Shown here: in pieces, positions 26,510 to 35,290 of the stretch | Numbering within the stretch: the first letter of the stretch is position 1 | Layout of the letters: each line of letters begins with the position of its first letter | DNA from: Aestuariibius violaceus | GTDB lineage: Bacteria; Pseudomonadota; Alphaproteobacteria; Rhodobacterales; Rhodobacteraceae | Assembly (NCBI RefSeq): GCF_040779325.2 | Contig: NZ_JBFONT020000002.1 | Coordinates: forward strand, 868,001-932,000 | Direction: 5' to 3' | Length of the DNA: 64,000 nucleotides | The notes under the pieces: model-generated | What the model saw: only the letters and a program-made list of their open reading frames with translations | What the model was told of the DNA's origin: nothing | Databases searched by the model: none | Translations under genes and position numbers: made by a program

Positions 26510-27805
26510 TCAGCCCCGCCGCCGCGCCAGCCACGCCTCGAGCCGCGCGCGCAGATCCTCGGCCAGCGCCTCGTCGGCGATCTCGTCCAGCGCCTCGGCG
26601 AGGAAGGCGAGCGTCAGCAGATCCTGCGCCGCCTTCTCCGGCACCCCGCGCGAGCGCAGGTAGAACAGCGCGGTATCGTCGATCGCCCCGCTGGTGGAGC
26701 CATGGGAGCACGCCACATCGTCGGCATAGATCTCAAGCTCCGGCTTGGCGAGGAACTGGCTGTCATCATCGAGCAGCAGCGACTGGCTGATCTGGTAGCC
26801 GTCCGTCTTCTGCGCGCCGGGCTTAACCAGGATTTTGCCCTGGAACACGCCCACCGCGCCGTTGCGCAGCACCTTCTTGTAGACCTGACGGCTTTCGCAA
26901 TTCACCGCGTCATGGGTGACGAAGACCGTGTCGTCGTGGTGGAAATCCTTCCCGTCGCCCACGGCCGCGCCGGCCACATGGGCGCTGGCATTGTCGCCCG
27001 CCATCTCGATGACGCATTCGTTGCGCGTCAGCACCCCGTTCGCGGTCAGCGTGAACGACTTGAACTGGCTCTCCTCCCCCAGCCGCGCGAAGGTCCCCGT
27101 CACCGCGCGTCGCTGATGATCGCGCCCCTGCGCCCGGACGTGGTGGAACGCCGCGCGATCGGCCACTTCGACCTCCATCGCCTTGTTGAACCGCGCCGCC
27201 GCCGGGCCGTTCTCAAGCAGCGTCAGCTCCGCGCCCTCTTCCAGCTTGATCAGGTGGTGCAGGATCGCATCCGAGGTCTCGTCGCGGTGGTGGTACATCA
27301 GGCTGACAGGCTTAGCCGCCTTGCCGGTGACACGGATCACCACGCCATCGGTGGCAAAGGCCGTGTTCAGCGCCGCGAAGGGCCGCTCAACCGGATCCTG
27401 CCCGCGCTCTTCCAGCTTGCCGTAAAGGTCCTTGGCCCAGTGGATGTCACGGGTGAAGACATCGGAAAGCCTGTGGATCTCCACGCCCTCCAACGCCAGA
27501 TCGTCCGAGGCTTCCGCGTCGAACACCCCGTCGACGAAGACGATCTTCAGCCGGTCGACCTCGTGGAAGAGCGGCAGCTCATCCGTCTCGAACAGCGCCG
27601 CCGCATCCGGCGCGCTCTGAACGAGCGAGGCCGGATTGGTGAACTTCCAGTATTCGTCCCGCCGGTGCGGCAATCCCATCCGCACGACCCGATCCCGCGC
27701 CGCCTCACGGGCCGCATTGGCCCAGGCCGCGCCGTCCTCGAACCGCAGGGCGGCCAGCCGCTCTTCGGTCGCGTTCTGCTTCAGCTCCCGGATTGCCGAC
27801 ATCAC
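26510..27805 (-). CDS. sufD: SufD, Fe-S scaffold complex subunit
   Basis: Partner of SufB and SufC in the SufBC2D scaffold. The 431-residue protein shows the beta-helix core and the C-terminal SufBD signature: VKPGAQKTDGYQISQSLLL, ADDVACSHGSTSGAIDDTALFYLRSRG cut to key residues CSHG and LFYLRSRG. It overlaps the sufC stop (ATGA). Confidence 0.95.
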   Translation of the reverse strand: MMSAIRELKQNATEERLAALRFEDGAAWANAAREAARDRVVRMGLPHRRDEYWKFTNPASLVQSAPDAAALFETDELPLFHEVDRLKIVFVDGVFDAEASDDLALEGVEIHRLSDVFTRDIHWAKDLYGKLEERGQDPVERPFAALNTAFATDGVVIRVTGKAAKPVSLMYHHRDETSDAILHHLIKLEEGAELTLLENGPAAARFNKAMEVEVADRAAFHHVRAQGRDHQRRAVTGTFARLGEESQFKSFTLTANGVLTRNECVIEMAGDNASAHVAGAAVGDGKDFHHDDTVFVTHDAVNCESRQVYKKVLRNGAVGVFQGKILVKPGAQKTDGYQISQSLLLDDDSQFLAKPELEIYADDVACSHGSTSGAIDDTALFYLRSRGVPEKAAQDLLTLAFLAEALDEIADEALAEDLRARLEAWLARRRG

Positions 27806-28557
27806 ACGGCCTCCGCCAGCAGATCTCCGTAGCCGTTATTCTCGACCTCAAGCGCCAGCTCCGGGCCGCCGGTCTTCACAATCTTGCCGTCCGCCATGAT
27901 ATGGACGACATCCGGTTTGATGTGATCGAGCAGCCGCTGGTAATGCGTGATCACCAGGAACGCCCGCCCCGCATCGCGCAGCGCGTTCACCCCTTCCGAC
28001 ACCAGCTTCATCGCATCCACATCCAGCCCGGAATCCGTCTCGTCCAGAATGCACATCCGCGGCTCCAGAACCGCCATCTGCAGGATCTCGTTCCGCTTCT
28101 TCTCCCCGCCCGAGAAGCCGACATTCACCGGCCGCTTCAGCATATCCGCGTCGATCTTCAACGCCTTCGCCTTCTCGCGAATGAGCTTAAGGAACTCGGC
28201 CGCCGACATCTCGTCCTCGCCGCGCGCCTTGCGCTGCGCATTCAGCGCCGTGCGCAGGAAGGTCATGTTGCCGACGCCGGGGATCTCCACCGGGTACTGG
28301 AACGCCAGGAACAAGCCAGCGGCGGCACGCTCTTCGGGGTCCATCTCCAGGATGTCCTCGCCTTCCAGCGTCGCTGACCCGTCCGTTACCTCATAGCCGT
28401 CACGGCCCGACAGCACGTAGGACAGCGTCGACTTGCCCGACCCGTTCGGCCCCATGATGGCGTGCACTTCGCCCGCCTTCACCTCAAGGTCGACCCCTTT
28501 CAGGATCTGCTTTTCCTCTTCCTCGAGGCTCACCTTCAACCCGTCGATCTTCAGCAT
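27802..28557 (-). CDS. sufC: SufC, Fe-S assembly ATPase
   Basis: ABC-type cytosolic ATPase of the SufBCD scaffold. The 251-residue protein has Walker A GPNGSGKST (residues ~37-45), ABC signature FSGGEKKRNEI, Walker B CILDETDSGLD and switch His in VITHYQRLL, all standard for SufC. A likely terminator lies about 45 bases upstream of its start, so sufCDS may have their own promoter or rely on read-through. Confidence 0.96.
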   Translation of the reverse strand: MLKIDGLKVSLEEEEKQILKGVDLEVKAGEVHAIMGPNGSGKSTLSYVLSGRDGYEVTDGSATLEGEDILEMDPEERAAAGLFLAFQYPVEIPGVGNMTFLRTALNAQRKARGEDEMSAAEFLKLIREKAKALKIDADMLKRPVNVGFSGGEKKRNEILQMAVLEPRMCILDETDSGLDVDAMKLVSEGVNALRDAGRAFLVITHYQRLLDHIKPDVVHIMADGKIVKTGGPELALEVENNGYGDLLAEAV

Positions 28558-28602
28558 CTCTTTCTCCTGTCTGCCTCCGCCGGCCCCTCAGACCAGCACG
28601 CG

Positions 28603-28622
28603 AAAACGCCCCGCTTCCGGGG
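28603..28622 (-). terminator. Rho-independent terminator candidate
   Basis: On the minus strand CCCCG-GAAG-CGGGG forms a five-base-pair GC hairpin followed by CGTTTTCG. It lies between the 174-aa membrane protein gene and sufC and could end the transcript of the accessory block or attenuate sufC. Confidence 0.45.
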
Positions 28623-28688
28623 TATCTCCCGGGCGAGGCGCCTTCAGTTTCGGTTGTGCGAATGCAGGGGCCCGCGCCCCCGCGTCTC

Positions 28689-29213
28689 TCAGAACGTGTA
28701 GGTGAAGAAGGTTCCCACCCGCACGCTGCGGAATTCCGTGTCTGCCTGCATCGTGGCGACCCATTCCTCGGGGAAGACCTTGGTCAGGTACTCCTGCGGC
28801 ACCACATGCACGGCGTTGTGGATTGTAAAGCTCAGCGCCACGATCAGGACCACCTGGAACAGGAACGACCCGATCCCACCTTGCGCGAAGAGCCAGCGCA
28901 ACGCGATCAGTACGACGATCGGTGCGCCCAGGCTCACGCCCAGCGCGATCTCGGGGCTCAACCCGGCCAAAGCCTCGCTGAACGTGTTCACCGACAGATA
29001 GAACGTCACGGCAAAGGCAAGCAGCGCGGCGACGACCGCCATGATGGGCGACGGCTTCACCCGGTCCGACCCGGCAATGGCGCCCTTGCGCCGATGCTTG
29101 TGCATCTTGATGCCCGTTTCCGGGTCGGTCCAGGTCTTGTTGCGGGGATTGTTGATCCGCTTCACGCGGTCGTTGAAAATCTTCTGCTGATCGAGAATGG
29201 ATCCTGACGACAT
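28689..29213 (-). CDS. Three-helix membrane protein, unknown
   Basis: A 174-residue protein started at MSSGSILDQQKIFN because the upstream extension is Arg-rich and featureless. A basic cytoplasmic N-terminus (RINNPRNKTWTDPETGIK, HKHRRKG) precedes three hydrophobic segments (residues ~57-75, 85-105, 115-135) and a periplasmic or cytosolic tail. Found within the accessory block of the suf operon; function unknown. Confidence 0.7.
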   Translation of the reverse strand: MSSGSILDQQKIFNDRVKRINNPRNKTWTDPETGIKMHKHRRKGAIAGSDRVKPSPIMAVVAALLAFAVTFYLSVNTFSEALAGLSPEIALGVSLGAPIVVLIALRWLFAQGGIGSFLFQVVLIVALSFTIHNAVHVVPQEYLTKVFPEEWVATMQADTEFRSVRVGTFFTYTF

Positions 29214-29342
29214 GATAACCACACCTCTTGCCTTCCGCTTCTTGACGTAGCGGCGCGCCATGGCGAAAAAGCGGCGCGGCAGCGGCGGCGGCACGGCCCT
29301 TTTCGCGCATTTTTGGCGAAGGTGAGGTCATCGGCAGAGGCA

Positions 29343-29849
29343 TCACAGATCCTCGCCGTCCCAATAATCGGTCTGGCTCTCCCGGCGGCCCACATAGCGC
29401 AGATGGGCATCGAAAAAGCTCGTCCCCGGAGCGATCGCCAGGGCCGCGAATTTGCCGCTATCGGGGTACTCCACCACATCCGGATCGTTGCTGGTCGAGA
29501 TACCGACATAGCGCAACGGCCCGTCACCGGTATTGATGATCTGATGCGCCGTCTCGGGCCCGCCCCGCGGCGCAACGCAGACATCGCCCGCCTTGATCAC
29601 ATGCTCTTCGGAACCAAACCGATAGGTCCCTTCCCCCTCCAGGATCACGAAGATCTCGTCATTGCCCAGATGGTTATGCAGCGGAAAGCCCCGCTTGCCG
29701 GGCTGGACCGTGATGAACATCGCCCCCAGCCCTTTCAGCCCGGCCTCCGACCCGAAAGAGGCAACCTCCGCCCCGAACTTCTCCGACCCCTGCTGCGGCG
29801 CCATCGGAAAGGCATCAAGCTCATCAAGATGAATAACGGGGATGGCCAT
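29343..29849 (-). CDS. Cupin-domain protein
   Basis: A 168-residue single-domain cupin. Motif 1 is FPLHNHLGNDEIFVILEGEG (metal ligands His, His, Glu) and motif 2 is APRGGPETAHQIIN (His). Function not readable; such proteins are often small-molecule binding or isomerase/dioxygenase relatives. ATG at 29849 is preceded by AAAGGAGAG and is preferred over longer readings. Confidence 0.85.
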   Translation of the reverse strand: MAIPVIHLDELDAFPMAPQQGSEKFGAEVASFGSEAGLKGLGAMFITVQPGKRGFPLHNHLGNDEIFVILEGEGTYRFGSEEHVIKAGDVCVAPRGGPETAHQIINTGDGPLRYVGISTSNDPDVVEYPDSGKFAALAIAPGTSFFDAHLRYVGRRESQTDYWDGEDL

Positions 29850-29866
29850 GGTCAGCTCTCCTTTGC

Positions 29867-30043
29867 TCAGGAAATCGTCACAGCGGTCCCGGAGGCCGAG
29901 ACCATCAGCGTGTTGTTGACGACCTCGCAATCCAGATCCACGCCGACCAGAGAGTTCTCGTTCGGAAGCTCCTGATCAAAAGTGATATCGCGACCGACAA
30001 AGATCGCGCGGCTTTGCTGAGTTGGGCGTATCGTGCTGATCAT
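29867..30043 (-). pseudogene. Internally deleted YbjQ paralogue (58 codons)
   Basis: A 58-codon minus-strand reading begins MISTIRPTQQSR and ends SLVGVDLDCEVVNNTLMVSASGTAV. The last ~25 residues match the C-terminal strand of the intact YbjQ protein at 31093-31404 (VVGVDLDYEVVNNMLMVSASGTAVTV), and the DNA is also similar. About 45 residues of the middle, including IVVGEAILGANVFRD and the helix, are gone. A decayed duplicate; it could still be translated. Confidence 0.75.
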
Positions 30044-30104
30044 CTGTCTTTCCTACTCGCTGGCAAGCGTGACCAAGTCTGAAACGTGATATGGACCAAA
30101 ACCA

Positions 30105-31040
30105 TCATTCATCACTCCGCGCCGCGACAGGATCCGCCAGCACCTCAGGCGGCAGCATGTCAACGTAGGTCGATGGGAGCTTTCTGGTCACTTCCCCACG
30201 CGCGACCAGGATGTCGAGGCACATAAGCACCAGATCGGGGCTTTCAAAAACGCTGTCCGCGCAAAGCGCCAGATGTTTGATCTGATCCGATGTCAGGTCC
30301 TCGGGCTCTTCCATGTTTCGGATCCAAACAGCATCTCCGTCGATCGACTGGCTCGCGGCGCGCCGGCGATGCAGTCGCTTTGATTGACTTGACGGCAGCA
30401 GTGCTGGTTTCTGGAAAAGGATCTTGTGAAGAACGAAGCCCTGTCTTTCCATCTCTTGATCGATATCGCGCATCAGGGGCTGCCCATCATAAATGCGATA
30501 GAAGGCGACTTCAGGCATGATGGCCACGGCTTTCGAAAGCTTCTGCCTGCCGCCCTCGAGGATTGCCAGTTCGGCACCCTGGGCATCCATCTTCAGGAAA
30601 TCGATCGGCGGAACATCTTCGAGGCGATCAAGCTGATGAAGATCCATCTCGATCTCGTCCACTCTGCGCCTGATCCAGTGCATCTTGCCCATGAACCTCG
30701 CGGCTGCGGGCCGGAACGGAAAAAGTGACGAGAGGGAATTGATCTGGTGCGCCCGGAAGACATAACGCCCTTCCGGGCCAATGGCATATGGTAGATATGT
30801 GCGATCCCCGTTTGCAGCCTCTTTCTGAAGAGCCTCAAACGCAGCCGGATCAGGCTCGAATCCAACCAGTCGTCCAGCACCGACCCTAAGCAGGTTTTCA
30901 TAGCTGGGAGTATTGATCGGATTGGCTCCGACATCGACCACAGCCATAGGACGAGGCAGGTTCAGTGCACGTGCAAGCTGCCGCAAACGTCTGCGTTTCG
31001 GCACTCGCGCCGGCGGGGTTTCCACGTTGAGGTTAGACAT
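30105..31040 (-). CDS. FkbM-family methyltransferase
   Basis: A 311-residue SAM-dependent methyltransferase of the FkbM type: VDVGANPINTPSY as motif I, FEPDPAAFEAL, and DFLKMDAQGAELAILEGG as the DxQG-like catalytic region. FkbM enzymes O-methylate sugars, lipids or polyketides. It lies between the two YbjQ copies and is less GC-rich than the flanking suf genes, suggesting it entered the operon later. No other glycan or lipid genes nearby. Confidence 0.85.
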   Translation of the reverse strand: MSNLNVETPPARVPKRRRLRQLARALNLPRPMAVVDVGANPINTPSYENLLRVGAGRLVGFEPDPAAFEALQKEAANGDRTYLPYAIGPEGRYVFRAHQINSLSSLFPFRPAAARFMGKMHWIRRRVDEIEMDLHQLDRLEDVPPIDFLKMDAQGAELAILEGGRQKLSKAVAIMPEVAFYRIYDGQPLMRDIDQEMERQGFVLHKILFQKPALLPSSQSKRLHRRRAASQSIDGDAVWIRNMEEPEDLTSDQIKHLALCADSVFESPDLVLMCLDILVARGEVTRKLPSTYVDMLPPEVLADPVAARSDE

Positions 31041-31092
31041 CAGGGCTTCAACATGACAGGTGACCGGGAGACCACGCGCTCCCCTCCTTTGC

Positions 31093-31404
31093 TCATGTAA
31101 CGGTGACAGCGGTCCCGGAGGCCGAGACCATCAGCATATTATTGACCACCTCGTAATCCAGATCGACGCCGACGACAGCGTTGGCCCCTGCCGCCACAGC
31201 CCGCTCCTCCAGCTCGCGCAGAGCGGTCTCCCGCGCCTCCTGCAACGATTTCTCGTAGGCGCCCGACCGTCCGCCGACGATATCGGTGATCTGCGCGAAG
31301 ACGTCCCGGAACACATTCGCCCCAAGGATCGCCTCACCCACGACAATCCCGTGGTAGCGGGAGATCGTACGGCCTTCGATGGTCGGCGTAGTTGTGGTGA
31401 TCAT
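31093..31404 (-). CDS. YbjQ-family (UPF0145) protein
   Basis: A 103-residue protein of the YbjQ/UPF0145 (heavy-metal-binding domain-like) family: GIVVGEAILGANVFRDVFA, IVGGRSGAYEKSLQEAR, ANAVVGVDLDYEVV. It forms pentamers in known structures; function unknown. Start at 31404 overlaps the 138-aa gene stop (ATGA). Its C-terminal third is repeated in the remnant at 29867-30043. Confidence 0.9.
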   Translation of the reverse strand: MITTTTPTIEGRTISRYHGIVVGEAILGANVFRDVFAQITDIVGGRSGAYEKSLQEARETALRELEERAVAAGANAVVGVDLDYEVVNNMLMVSASGTAVTVT

Positions 31405-31817
31405 TCGAACGCTCCCTTCCGCTCCATCTCTTCGACGCACTCGGACGTGACGAGCCTGCGAGCGATGTCCCCGAACCTAAGCACTTTAAGAAGCCCCTCA
31501 CGGTTTCCACTCTCAAACTCTGCCGCTACGACCGCAGCTTGCTCATCCGTCAAACTGTACTTTCGCTTCAACCAGTTTGTCGCTCCGTAGCCGTCGTCAG
31601 ATCGAGCGCGTCGCACGCTCCACTGTTCGTAAGCGAACCTGATGTTGAATTGCTCGGACGCAATCCACATGCCCTTTGCGGCACGACGCGAGTATCCGAA
31701 ATACCGTTCGAGTCCGGTATACTTACGAATACCTGCTTCATTGAGCCGCTCAGTATAATCTCGTGCAGTCTCGCCATCGAGGGGAACGAGGGATTGGTCG
31801 TTGGCCTCGTCAGCCAA
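31401..31817 (-). CDS. Conserved 138-aa soluble protein, unknown
   Basis: A 138-residue protein read from a TTG at 31817 that overlaps the sufB stop and follows GGAGGGGAGCG; a longer reading lies inside sufB out of frame and is not real. The product is soluble and Arg/Glu-rich with RYFGYSRRAAKGMW and NWLKRKYSLTDEQAAVVAAEF. I do not recognise a family. AT content is visibly higher than in sufB, so it may be an acquired gene. No ATG exists in a sensible place, so the start is uncertain. Confidence 0.6.
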   Translation of the reverse strand: MADEANDQSLVPLDGETARDYTERLNEAGIRKYTGLERYFGYSRRAAKGMWIASEQFNIRFAYEQWSVRRARSDDGYGATNWLKRKYSLTDEQAAVVAAEFESGNREGLLKVLRFGDIARRLVTSECVEEMERKGAFE

Positions 31818-33327
31818 CGCTCCCCTCCAGCGAGATCGCGACAAGCTGCTGCGCCTCCATGGCGAATTCCATCGGCAGCGCCTGAAGCACTTCCTTGCAG
31901 AACCCGTTGACCACAAGCGCCACCGCCTCTTCCTCGTCCATGCCGCGGCTCCGGCAATAGAAGAGCTGGTCGTCATCCACCTTCGACGTCGTCGCCTCGT
32001 GCTCCACCCGGCTCGAGTTGTTCTTCACCTCGATATACGGAACCGTATGCGCCCCGCACTTGTCGCCGATCAGCAGGCTGTCGCACTGGGTGTAGTTCCG
32101 CGAGTTCTTCGCCTTCGGGTGCATGGAAACAAGCCCGCGATAGGTGTTCTGCGCCTTGCCCGCGCTGATCCCCTTCGAGACGATGCGGCTCTTCGTGTTC
32201 TTGCCCAGATGCACCATCTTCGTGCCGGTATCGGCCTGCTGCATGTTGTTGGTGATCGCGATCGAATAGAACTCGCCCTGGCTGTCGTCGCCCCGCAGGA
32301 TGCAGGACGGGTACTTCCAGGTCACGGCCGAGCCGGTCTCGACCTGGGTCCACATCACCTTCGACCGGTCGCCCCGGCAATCGGCGCGCTTGGTGACGAA
32401 ATTGTAGATGCCGCCCTTGCCGTCCTCGTCGCCGGGATACCAGTTCTGGACGGTCGAATACTTGATCTCCGCATCGTCGAGCGCCACCAGCTCCACGCAG
32501 GCCGCATGCAGCTGCGCTGTGTCGCGTTGCGGCGCGGTGCAGCCCTCCAGATAGGACACATAGGAGCCCTTGTCGGCGATGATCAGCGTCCGCTCGAACT
32601 GGCCGGTATTCTCCGCATTGATCCGGAAATAGGTGCTCAGCTCCATCGGGCAGCGTACGCCCTCGGGCACGTAGACGAACGACCCGTCCGAGAACACGGC
32701 CGCGTTCAGCGTCGCATAATAATTGTCCGATTGCGGAATGACCGAGCCGAGGTATTTCTTCACCAGCTCGGGATGCTCCTGGATCGCCTCCGAGATCGAG
32801 CAGAAGATGACGCCCGCCTTCTTCAGCTCTGCCTGGAACGTTGTCCCGACCGACACCGAATCGAACACCGCATCGACGGCCACCTTCCGGCCCAACGCCT
32901 CCTCCGCGCCCTCGACACCGGCCAGAAGCGCCTGCTCCTTCAGCGGGATCCCCAGCTTCTCGTAGGTCGCCAGAAGCTTCGGATCGACGTCATCGAGCGA
33001 TTTCGGCTTGGTCTCGAACGACTTCGGCCGCGCATAGTAATACTGGTCCTGAAAATCGATCTCGGGGTAATCGACCATCGCCCATTCGGGCTCTTCCATC
33101 TGAAGCCACCGCCGATACGCCTCGAGCCGCCACTCCAGCATCCATTCCGGCTCGCCGTTCTTCTCGGAGATCAGCCGCACGATATCTTCAGAGAGGCCCT
33201 TGGGCGCGAACTCCATCTCGATATCGGTGTCCCAGCCATGCTTGTAGGTGCCCGAAAGCTTGGCGACCGCATCCACGGTCTCCTGATCGACTCCGTCCTT
33301 GACGTCCAGCTGGTCCATCGCGTTCAT
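31810..33327 (-). CDS. sufB: SufB, Fe-S scaffold complex subunit
   Basis: Main scaffold subunit on which the cluster is assembled. The 505-residue protein starts at ATG 33327 (GAGGAAGG upstream) and carries the SufB core: EGVRCPMELSTYFRIN, YLEGCTAPQRDTAQLHAA with the sulfur-accepting cysteine, and the C-terminal SRVEHEATTSKVDDDQLFYCRSRG pattern (written here by key residues EHEATTSKV and FYCRSRG). Longer reading to 33390 runs into the iscS stop region. Sixteen bases after the IscS-like gene. Confidence 0.96.
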   Translation of the reverse strand: MNAMDQLDVKDGVDQETVDAVAKLSGTYKHGWDTDIEMEFAPKGLSEDIVRLISEKNGEPEWMLEWRLEAYRRWLQMEEPEWAMVDYPEIDFQDQYYYARPKSFETKPKSLDDVDPKLLATYEKLGIPLKEQALLAGVEGAEEALGRKVAVDAVFDSVSVGTTFQAELKKAGVIFCSISEAIQEHPELVKKYLGSVIPQSDNYYATLNAAVFSDGSFVYVPEGVRCPMELSTYFRINAENTGQFERTLIIADKGSYVSYLEGCTAPQRDTAQLHAACVELVALDDAEIKYSTVQNWYPGDEDGKGGIYNFVTKRADCRGDRSKVMWTQVETGSAVTWKYPSCILRGDDSQGEFYSIAITNNMQQADTGTKMVHLGKNTKSRIVSKGISAGKAQNTYRGLVSMHPKAKNSRNYTQCDSLLIGDKCGAHTVPYIEVKNNSSRVEHEATTSKVDDDQLFYCRSRGMDEEEAVALVVNGFCKEVLQALPMEFAMEAQQLVAISLEGSVG

Positions 33328-33343
33328 GCCGCCTTCCTCCATC

Positions 33344-34540
33344 TCAGGCCGCCCGGGCCCGGTGTTTTTCACAGGCTGCCGTCCACACATCCGCGAACCG
33401 CAGCACCTCGTCTTCCGTCGTTGTGGGCCCCAGCGACACGCGCACCGCGCTTGCCGCCTCCGCCTCGCTATACCCCATCGCGCTGAGCACCCGGCTCGCC
33501 CGCACCTTTCCGCTTGAACAGGCCGAGCCTGCGCTGATCGCGAACCCGGCCAGATCCATCGCCATCACCTGCGTCTCGCCCTTCCACCCGGGCGCGATCA
33601 TGCACGACGTGTTCGGCAACCGCTCAACATCTTTCCCGACAAAAATAGTCTCTGGCGCGCGCGCCTCAATGGTCTTTTCTAGAATATTTCTAAATTCGGC
33701 AACCCGATCCCAGACGCCCGCCTCAAGATCTCGTGCTGCCGCCTCCGCCGCAGCCCCAAATCCAGCGATCCCGATGACGTTCTCCGTCCCCGACCGCCGC
33801 CCCATCTCCTGCCCGCCGCCTTTCAGCTGCGCGGCGACATCCAGACCACGCTTGACGATCAACGCACCGACGCCTTTCGGACCGCCGAACTTGTGGGCCG
33901 AGACCAGCGCCATATCGGCACGGCTCCGATCGAACCGCCACGCTATCTTGCCGATCGCCTGTACGGCATCCGAAACAAGCAACGGTCGCGGAATTGTCCT
34001 ATCAAGCGCAGCGGCAAACTTGTCGACCGGCTGCAGAACGCCGGTTTCACTGTTCGCGGCCTGGACAGCGACGATAACCCGGGCGTGTTCGGCCAGCGTC
34101 AGATTGGCGACCTGCTTCCAATTGATCCGCCCGTTTTTCCAGGGCTTCAGCGTCAACCAGCGCCCCCGCCAAGCTGCCACGCAATCGTGCTCGATCTCGC
34201 TCGAGATCACGGTTTGCGGCACATTGGCCAGCGTTGACACATGCCACGGGCGACCATCGGCATCCGGGGCATCCTTTTCCGGATCAACGTCCCGGTGTCC
34301 TGCCAAGGCAAGCGCCGCCGCCTCCGTCGCGCTTGACACAAAGATCACGTCATCGTCTTCCGCACCCACAAGCCGCGCCACCTGCGCCCGCGCCCGCTCG
34401 ACGATCGCCTTCGCCGCCCGCCCTTCCGAATGGACCGAAGACGGATTGCCCACGACATCCATCGCCGCGATCATCGCCTCCCGCACCTCCGCCCGCAAAG
34501 GCGCCGTCGCATTCCAGTCGAGATAGACCCGCTCTCTCAC
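33344..34540 (-). CDS. iscS: IscS-type cysteine desulfurase
   Basis: A 398-residue class V aminotransferase: MRERVYLDWNATAPL start, PLP lysine in SAHKFGGPKGVG (about residue 213) and the longer group I cysteine loop ISAGSACSSGKVRAS (about residue 339). It is the second desulfurase of the operon, beside SufS. This pairing of a group I enzyme after iscR and SufS at the operon end is seen in Rhodobacteraceae. The two may serve different acceptors. Confidence 0.92.
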   Translation of the reverse strand: MRERVYLDWNATAPLRAEVREAMIAAMDVVGNPSSVHSEGRAAKAIVERARAQVARLVGAEDDDVIFVSSATEAAALALAGHRDVDPEKDAPDADGRPWHVSTLANVPQTVISSEIEHDCVAAWRGRWLTLKPWKNGRINWKQVANLTLAEHARVIVAVQAANSETGVLQPVDKFAAALDRTIPRPLLVSDAVQAIGKIAWRFDRSRADMALVSAHKFGGPKGVGALIVKRGLDVAAQLKGGGQEMGRRSGTENVIGIAGFGAAAEAAARDLEAGVWDRVAEFRNILEKTIEARAPETIFVGKDVERLPNTSCMIAPGWKGETQVMAMDLAGFAISAGSACSSGKVRASRVLSAMGYSEAEAASAVRVSLGPTTTEDEVLRFADVWTAACEKHRARAA

Positions 34541-34570
34541 GCGGCCCTCTCCTCTTTGCCTTCCAAATAT

Positions 34571-34600
34571 CCCGGGGGTTTGGGGGCAGCGCCCCCAAGG
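34571..34600. repeat. GC-rich REP-like hairpin between iscR and iscS
   Basis: Contains TTGGGGGC-AGC-GCCCCCAA, a perfect eight-base-pair hairpin, preceded by TATCCCGGGGG. Intergenic sequences of this kind are abundant in Rhodobacteraceae genomes. It may weaken transcription between iscR and the downstream operon. Confidence 0.65.
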
Positions 34601-34669
34601 CCTGCGCGGCCCGAGCGCAAAGGCATCGCGCGCGGCGCAGCCGCACCGATAAGCTCAGCCCCGGCAGGC

Positions 34670-35128
34670 TCAGTCATCCACCACCTCCAGCAGCGCCGGC
34701 ACAGCCGGGCACGGCATCAGGTCGTTGGCCACCACATCCGACAACCGCGTCTGGTGCAGGAACACGTAGACATGGGCCGACAGCCCCTCCCACAACCGGT
34801 TCGTCAGGGACTGCGCCTTCGACCCGGAGAGCCCGCCAGAGGCGCCCGCCCCCTTGTGCATCGCGCTCACCGTCTCGTCGACGGCGGACAGGATATCGAC
34901 CACCCGGATCTCAGACGTGGGCCGCGCCAGCCGGTAGCCGCCCCCCGGGCCCCGCACGCTCTCAACCAGCCCCGCCTTGCGCAGCTTCACGAAAAGCTGC
35001 TCCAGATAGGGCAGCGAAATGTCCTGCCGCTTGGAAATCTCGCCCAGCGACACCAGTGCCTCCCCCGGCTGGATCGCCAGATCCGCCAGCGCGACCATCG
35101 CGTATCGTCCCTTCGTGCTGAGCTTCAT
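34670..35128 (-). CDS. iscR: IscR, Rrf2-family Fe-S/iron regulator
   Basis: A 152-residue Rrf2-type winged-helix regulator starting MKLSTKGRYAMVALADLA, with SLPYLEQLFVKLRKAGLV and RGPGGGYRLAR wing. Only one cysteine is present (in DLMPCPAVP) where enterobacterial IscR has three; Rhodobacter sphaeroides IscR has this same trait and acts as a repressor of iron-sulfur genes. Start at 35128 removes an unrelated 17-residue extension. The palindrome at 35217-35231 lies 90 bases upstream and is the likely operator. Confidence 0.95.
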   Translation of the reverse strand: MKLSTKGRYAMVALADLAIQPGEALVSLGEISKRQDISLPYLEQLFVKLRKAGLVESVRGPGGGYRLARPTSEIRVVDILSAVDETVSAMHKGAGASGGLSGSKAQSLTNRLWEGLSAHVYVFLHQTRLSDVVANDLMPCPAVPALLEVVDD

Positions 35129-35216
35129 CGTACGCGCCCCCAAAAAATGCCGCATATTGACGCCGCACCGCCCCCCCATTAACTGCCATGCAGCCCGTGG
35201 GAGACGCCGCCTCTTC

Positions 35217-35231
35217 TTAGAACCGTTCTAA
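35217..35231. promoter_or_regulatory. Probable IscR operator (iron-rhodo-box-like palindrome)
   Basis: TTAGAAC-C-GTTCTAA is a perfect seven-base inverted repeat around one base, in the divergent region between iscR and the hydrolase gene. A TTAGAA/TTCTAA-type palindrome upstream of suf operons has been described for Rhodobacterales as a predicted iron-response box. Autoregulation of iscR-suf is inferred. Confidence 0.75.
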
Positions 35232-35290
35232 AGAACCTGAGCGAAGCCGTCAACAATCCCCACCCGGATACGTAGTCGCGAAGGACGCTT

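Noticed and set aside
31801..33486. 561-codon plus-strand reading over sufB
   Set aside because: Antisense shadow; sufB carries all family motifs.
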